A DNA stretch of 6,521 bases from Candidatus Krumholzibacteriia bacterium. GTDB taxonomy: Bacteria; Krumholzibacteriota; Krumholzibacteriia; LZORAL124-64-63. How positions within the stretch are numbered: position 1 is the first letter of the stretch; every line of letters starts with the position of its first letter. Where the stretch lies: positions 1-6,521 of the forward strand of contig JACZKN010000361.1 in assembly GCA_014859985.1 (NCBI GenBank), given 5' to 3'. The position numbers were made by a program, and so were the translations under genes. The notes under the pieces are model-generated. The model searched no databases, had not been told where the DNA came from, and worked only from the letters and a program-made list of their open reading frames with translations. Positions 5,338 to 6,521 of the stretch are shown here, one piece after another.

Positions 5338-6521
5338 GGCCTGGTTCGTCGGCCTCTGCCGACCGGGTCCGGGCCAGCAGCCCGCGCACTTCCTCGAGCT
5401 CGGCTACCTGGTCCGGGCGATGCTCCGCGCGCAAGGCGAGGGCCTGCTCGAGGTGGCCGCGGGCCAGGTCCGGCCGGCCGGCCTCCAGCTGGAGTCTGCC
5501 GAGGATGACCAGGTTGGTGGCGATGGACGGGTGCTCCGGCGCGAGGGTCCGGGCCAGGATGGCCCGTGCGCGTTCGCCGGCGTCGACCGCCGCGTCGAGA
5601 CGCCCGAGGTCGGCCAGGTCCTGGGCCACATGGTCCAACGCCATGGCGAAGGTCGGGTGCTCCGGACCGAGCGCGCCTTCCCAGATGCCCGCCGCCCGCT
5701 CGTGCACAGCCAGGGCGGCGGCGTGGTCGCCGGCGCGGCGATGCAGGTTCGCCAGCACGTTGAGGGTCTCCGCCACGTCGGCGTGGTCCGGGCCCAGGGC
5801 CGCCTCCTGGCTGGCCAGCGCCTCGGCGCACAGGGCGCGGGCCTCCTCCAGCTGACCGGTCTGCTCGTACAGCGACGCCAGCACGCCCAGGCTCCAGGCC
5901 AGGTCCGGATCGGTCGCTTCCAGGGCCCGGCGCTGCACCGCCACCACGTGCTCGAGGTGCCCGCGCGCCACTTCGAGGTTGCCGAGGTTCCACTCGGCGA
6001 TCGCCAGGCTGGTCAGGTGGGAGGCATAGCGCGGATGGTCCTTGCCCACGCTCCCGGCGAGGATGGCCAGGGAGCGGGCGTAGAGGTCGCGTGCGGCCAC
6101 GTACTCGCCCTGGTCGACCAGGAGATTCGCGTAACCCGTCAGGCTGACGGCCACCTCGGGATCGTCGGCACCGAACACCCGCTCCCGGATGGCCAACGCC
6201 GCGGCGTAGTGGTCGCGGGCCGCGGCGAAGTCCCCCAGCCGACGCAGCAGGCCGGCCAGGGCGTAGTGGCTGGTGGCGGTGCGGGCGTCGTTCTCGCCGT
6301 AGGCCTGGCGGCTCAGGACGACCGCCTGCTCCAGCAGCGGCCTCGCCTCCCGGTACAGGCCCAGCCCGCGGTAGGCCTGGCCCATGGTTCCCAGCAGGCG
6401 TCCCTGCAGGCGGGGCTGCCCCGCCAGGCCTGCGGCCAGGTCCGCGGCCGCCTGGTCCAGCAGCTCGCGCGCGGTCACCGCGTTGCCCCGGGCCTCGCCG
6501 GGGTCGGCGACGCGGAAGACC
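5333..6521 (-). CDS. C-terminal TPR region of a probable Ser/Thr-protein-kinase-TPR protein (N-terminus outside window)
   Basis: The frame is open from the right edge to a TAG at 5333-5335, so the GTG at 6476-6478 is an internal valine and the gene is cut by the window. The first visible residues read VFRVADPGEARGNAVTAREL. In bacterial Ser/Thr-kinase-TPR fusions a segment of this form (F-x-V-x-D-P-x-E-x-R-G-x-x-V-T-A-R-E-x-L-D) links the kinase and TPR regions. Counting from the GTG, eight kinesin-light-chain-like TPRs follow, with the turn glycine at 40, 82, 124, 166, 208, 250, 292 and 334, exactly 42 residues apart. Typical signatures are L-G-x-x-x-x-A-R-x-x-x-x-x-A-L and G-P-E-H-P. A short acidic tail ends E-A-D-E-P-G-R. 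TPR arrays bind proteins, so a cytoplasmic scaffold or kinase-sensor role is inferred. No kinase motif lies inside the window, so the kinase assignment rests on the linker alone. A stand-alone TPR regulator is the alternative. Confidence 0.88.
   Translation of the reverse strand, partial: VFRVADPGEARGNAVTARELLDQAAADLAAGLAGQPRLQGRLLGTMGQAYRGLGLYREARPLLEQAVVLSRQAYGENDARTATSHYALAGLLRRLGDFAAARDHYAAALAIRERVFGADDPEVAVSLTGYANLLVDQGEYVAARDLYARSLAILAGSVGKDHPRYASHLTSLAIAEWNLGNLEVARGHLEHVVAVQRRALEATDPDLAWSLGVLASLYEQTGQLEEARALCAEALASQEAALGPDHADVAETLNVLANLHRRAGDHAAALAVHERAAGIWEGALGPEHPTFAMALDHVAQDLADLGRLDAAVDAGERARAILARTLAPEHPSIATNLVILGRLQLEAGRPDLARGHLEQALALRAEHRPDQVAELEEVRGLLARTRSAEADEPGR
5414..6415 (-). 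repeat. Eight tandem TPR units of exactly 126 bp
   Basis: The protein repeats are 42 residues each without a single insertion or deletion, so the DNA has a 126-bp coding period over about 1 kb. Each unit carries a small-residue-rich helix A, a G turn, and helix B ending in A-[LV], followed by a G-x-[DE]-[HD]-P-type loop. The nucleotide repeats themselves are diverged, so this is an old array and not a recent tandem amplification. Confidence 0.8.

Noticed and set aside
5271..5993. A 240-codon minus-strand frame overlapping the TPR gene
   Set aside because: It is an out-of-frame shadow rich in P, G, R and A. The 42-residue TPR repeats in the other frame are unmistakable.

Overview
This is a high-GC window (by eye around 70% G+C, with coding third positions almost all G or C). 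It carries genes for large secreted proteins with FlgD-like C-terminal tails, of the pattern N-P-F-N-P ... Y-D-x-x-G-R-L-V-R ... W-D-G ... G-V-Y-Y-Y-R-L ... L-L-K. That tail, together with LVIVD propellers, a lamin-tail-domain protein and a kinase-type TPR protein, suggests an uncultured FCB-superphylum or related lineage (Eisenbacteria- or Krumholzibacteriota-like). The placement rests on protein style only; there is no rRNA or phylogenetic marker here.

Layout: (1) 1-87, plus strand: the last 28 codons of a gene entering from the left. (2) 97-1080, minus strand: a 327-residue secreted protein with a signal peptide, a cysteine-containing N-terminal half and a FlgD-like tail. (3) 1168-4359, minus strand: a secreted protein of about 1063 residues built from a long run of LVIVD-type beta-propeller blades (about 14 at ~42-residue spacing), a connecting module, two FN3-like modules and a FlgD-like tail. 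It lies 87 bp upstream of gene 2 on the same strand, so the two may be co-transcribed. (4) 4360-4626: a divergent intergenic region with an AT-rich island holding a good extended -10 promoter for the rightward gene and a weaker possible leftward one. (5) 4627-5280, plus strand: a 217-residue secreted lamin-tail-domain (LTD) protein. (6) 5333-6521, minus strand, running off the right edge: the C-terminal part of a TPR protein with eight repeats spaced exactly 42 residues apart. The linker before the repeats matches the one between the kinase domain and TPR region of bacterial Ser/Thr-kinase-TPR fusions.

Three of the genes appear to encode exported proteins made of adhesion or display modules (propeller, FN3, LTD, FlgD-like tail). 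None shows an enzymatic motif. The TPR protein is the only probable cytoplasmic signalling or scaffold protein, and its catalytic part, if present, lies outside the window. I see no mobile element, CRISPR array, tRNA or rRNA. I found no convincing new biological system. The points most worth checking are the apparent two-propeller architecture, the W-G-x-L-K-x-x-Y-R C-terminus of the LTD protein, the exact 42-residue TPR periodicity and the shared divergent promoter island.
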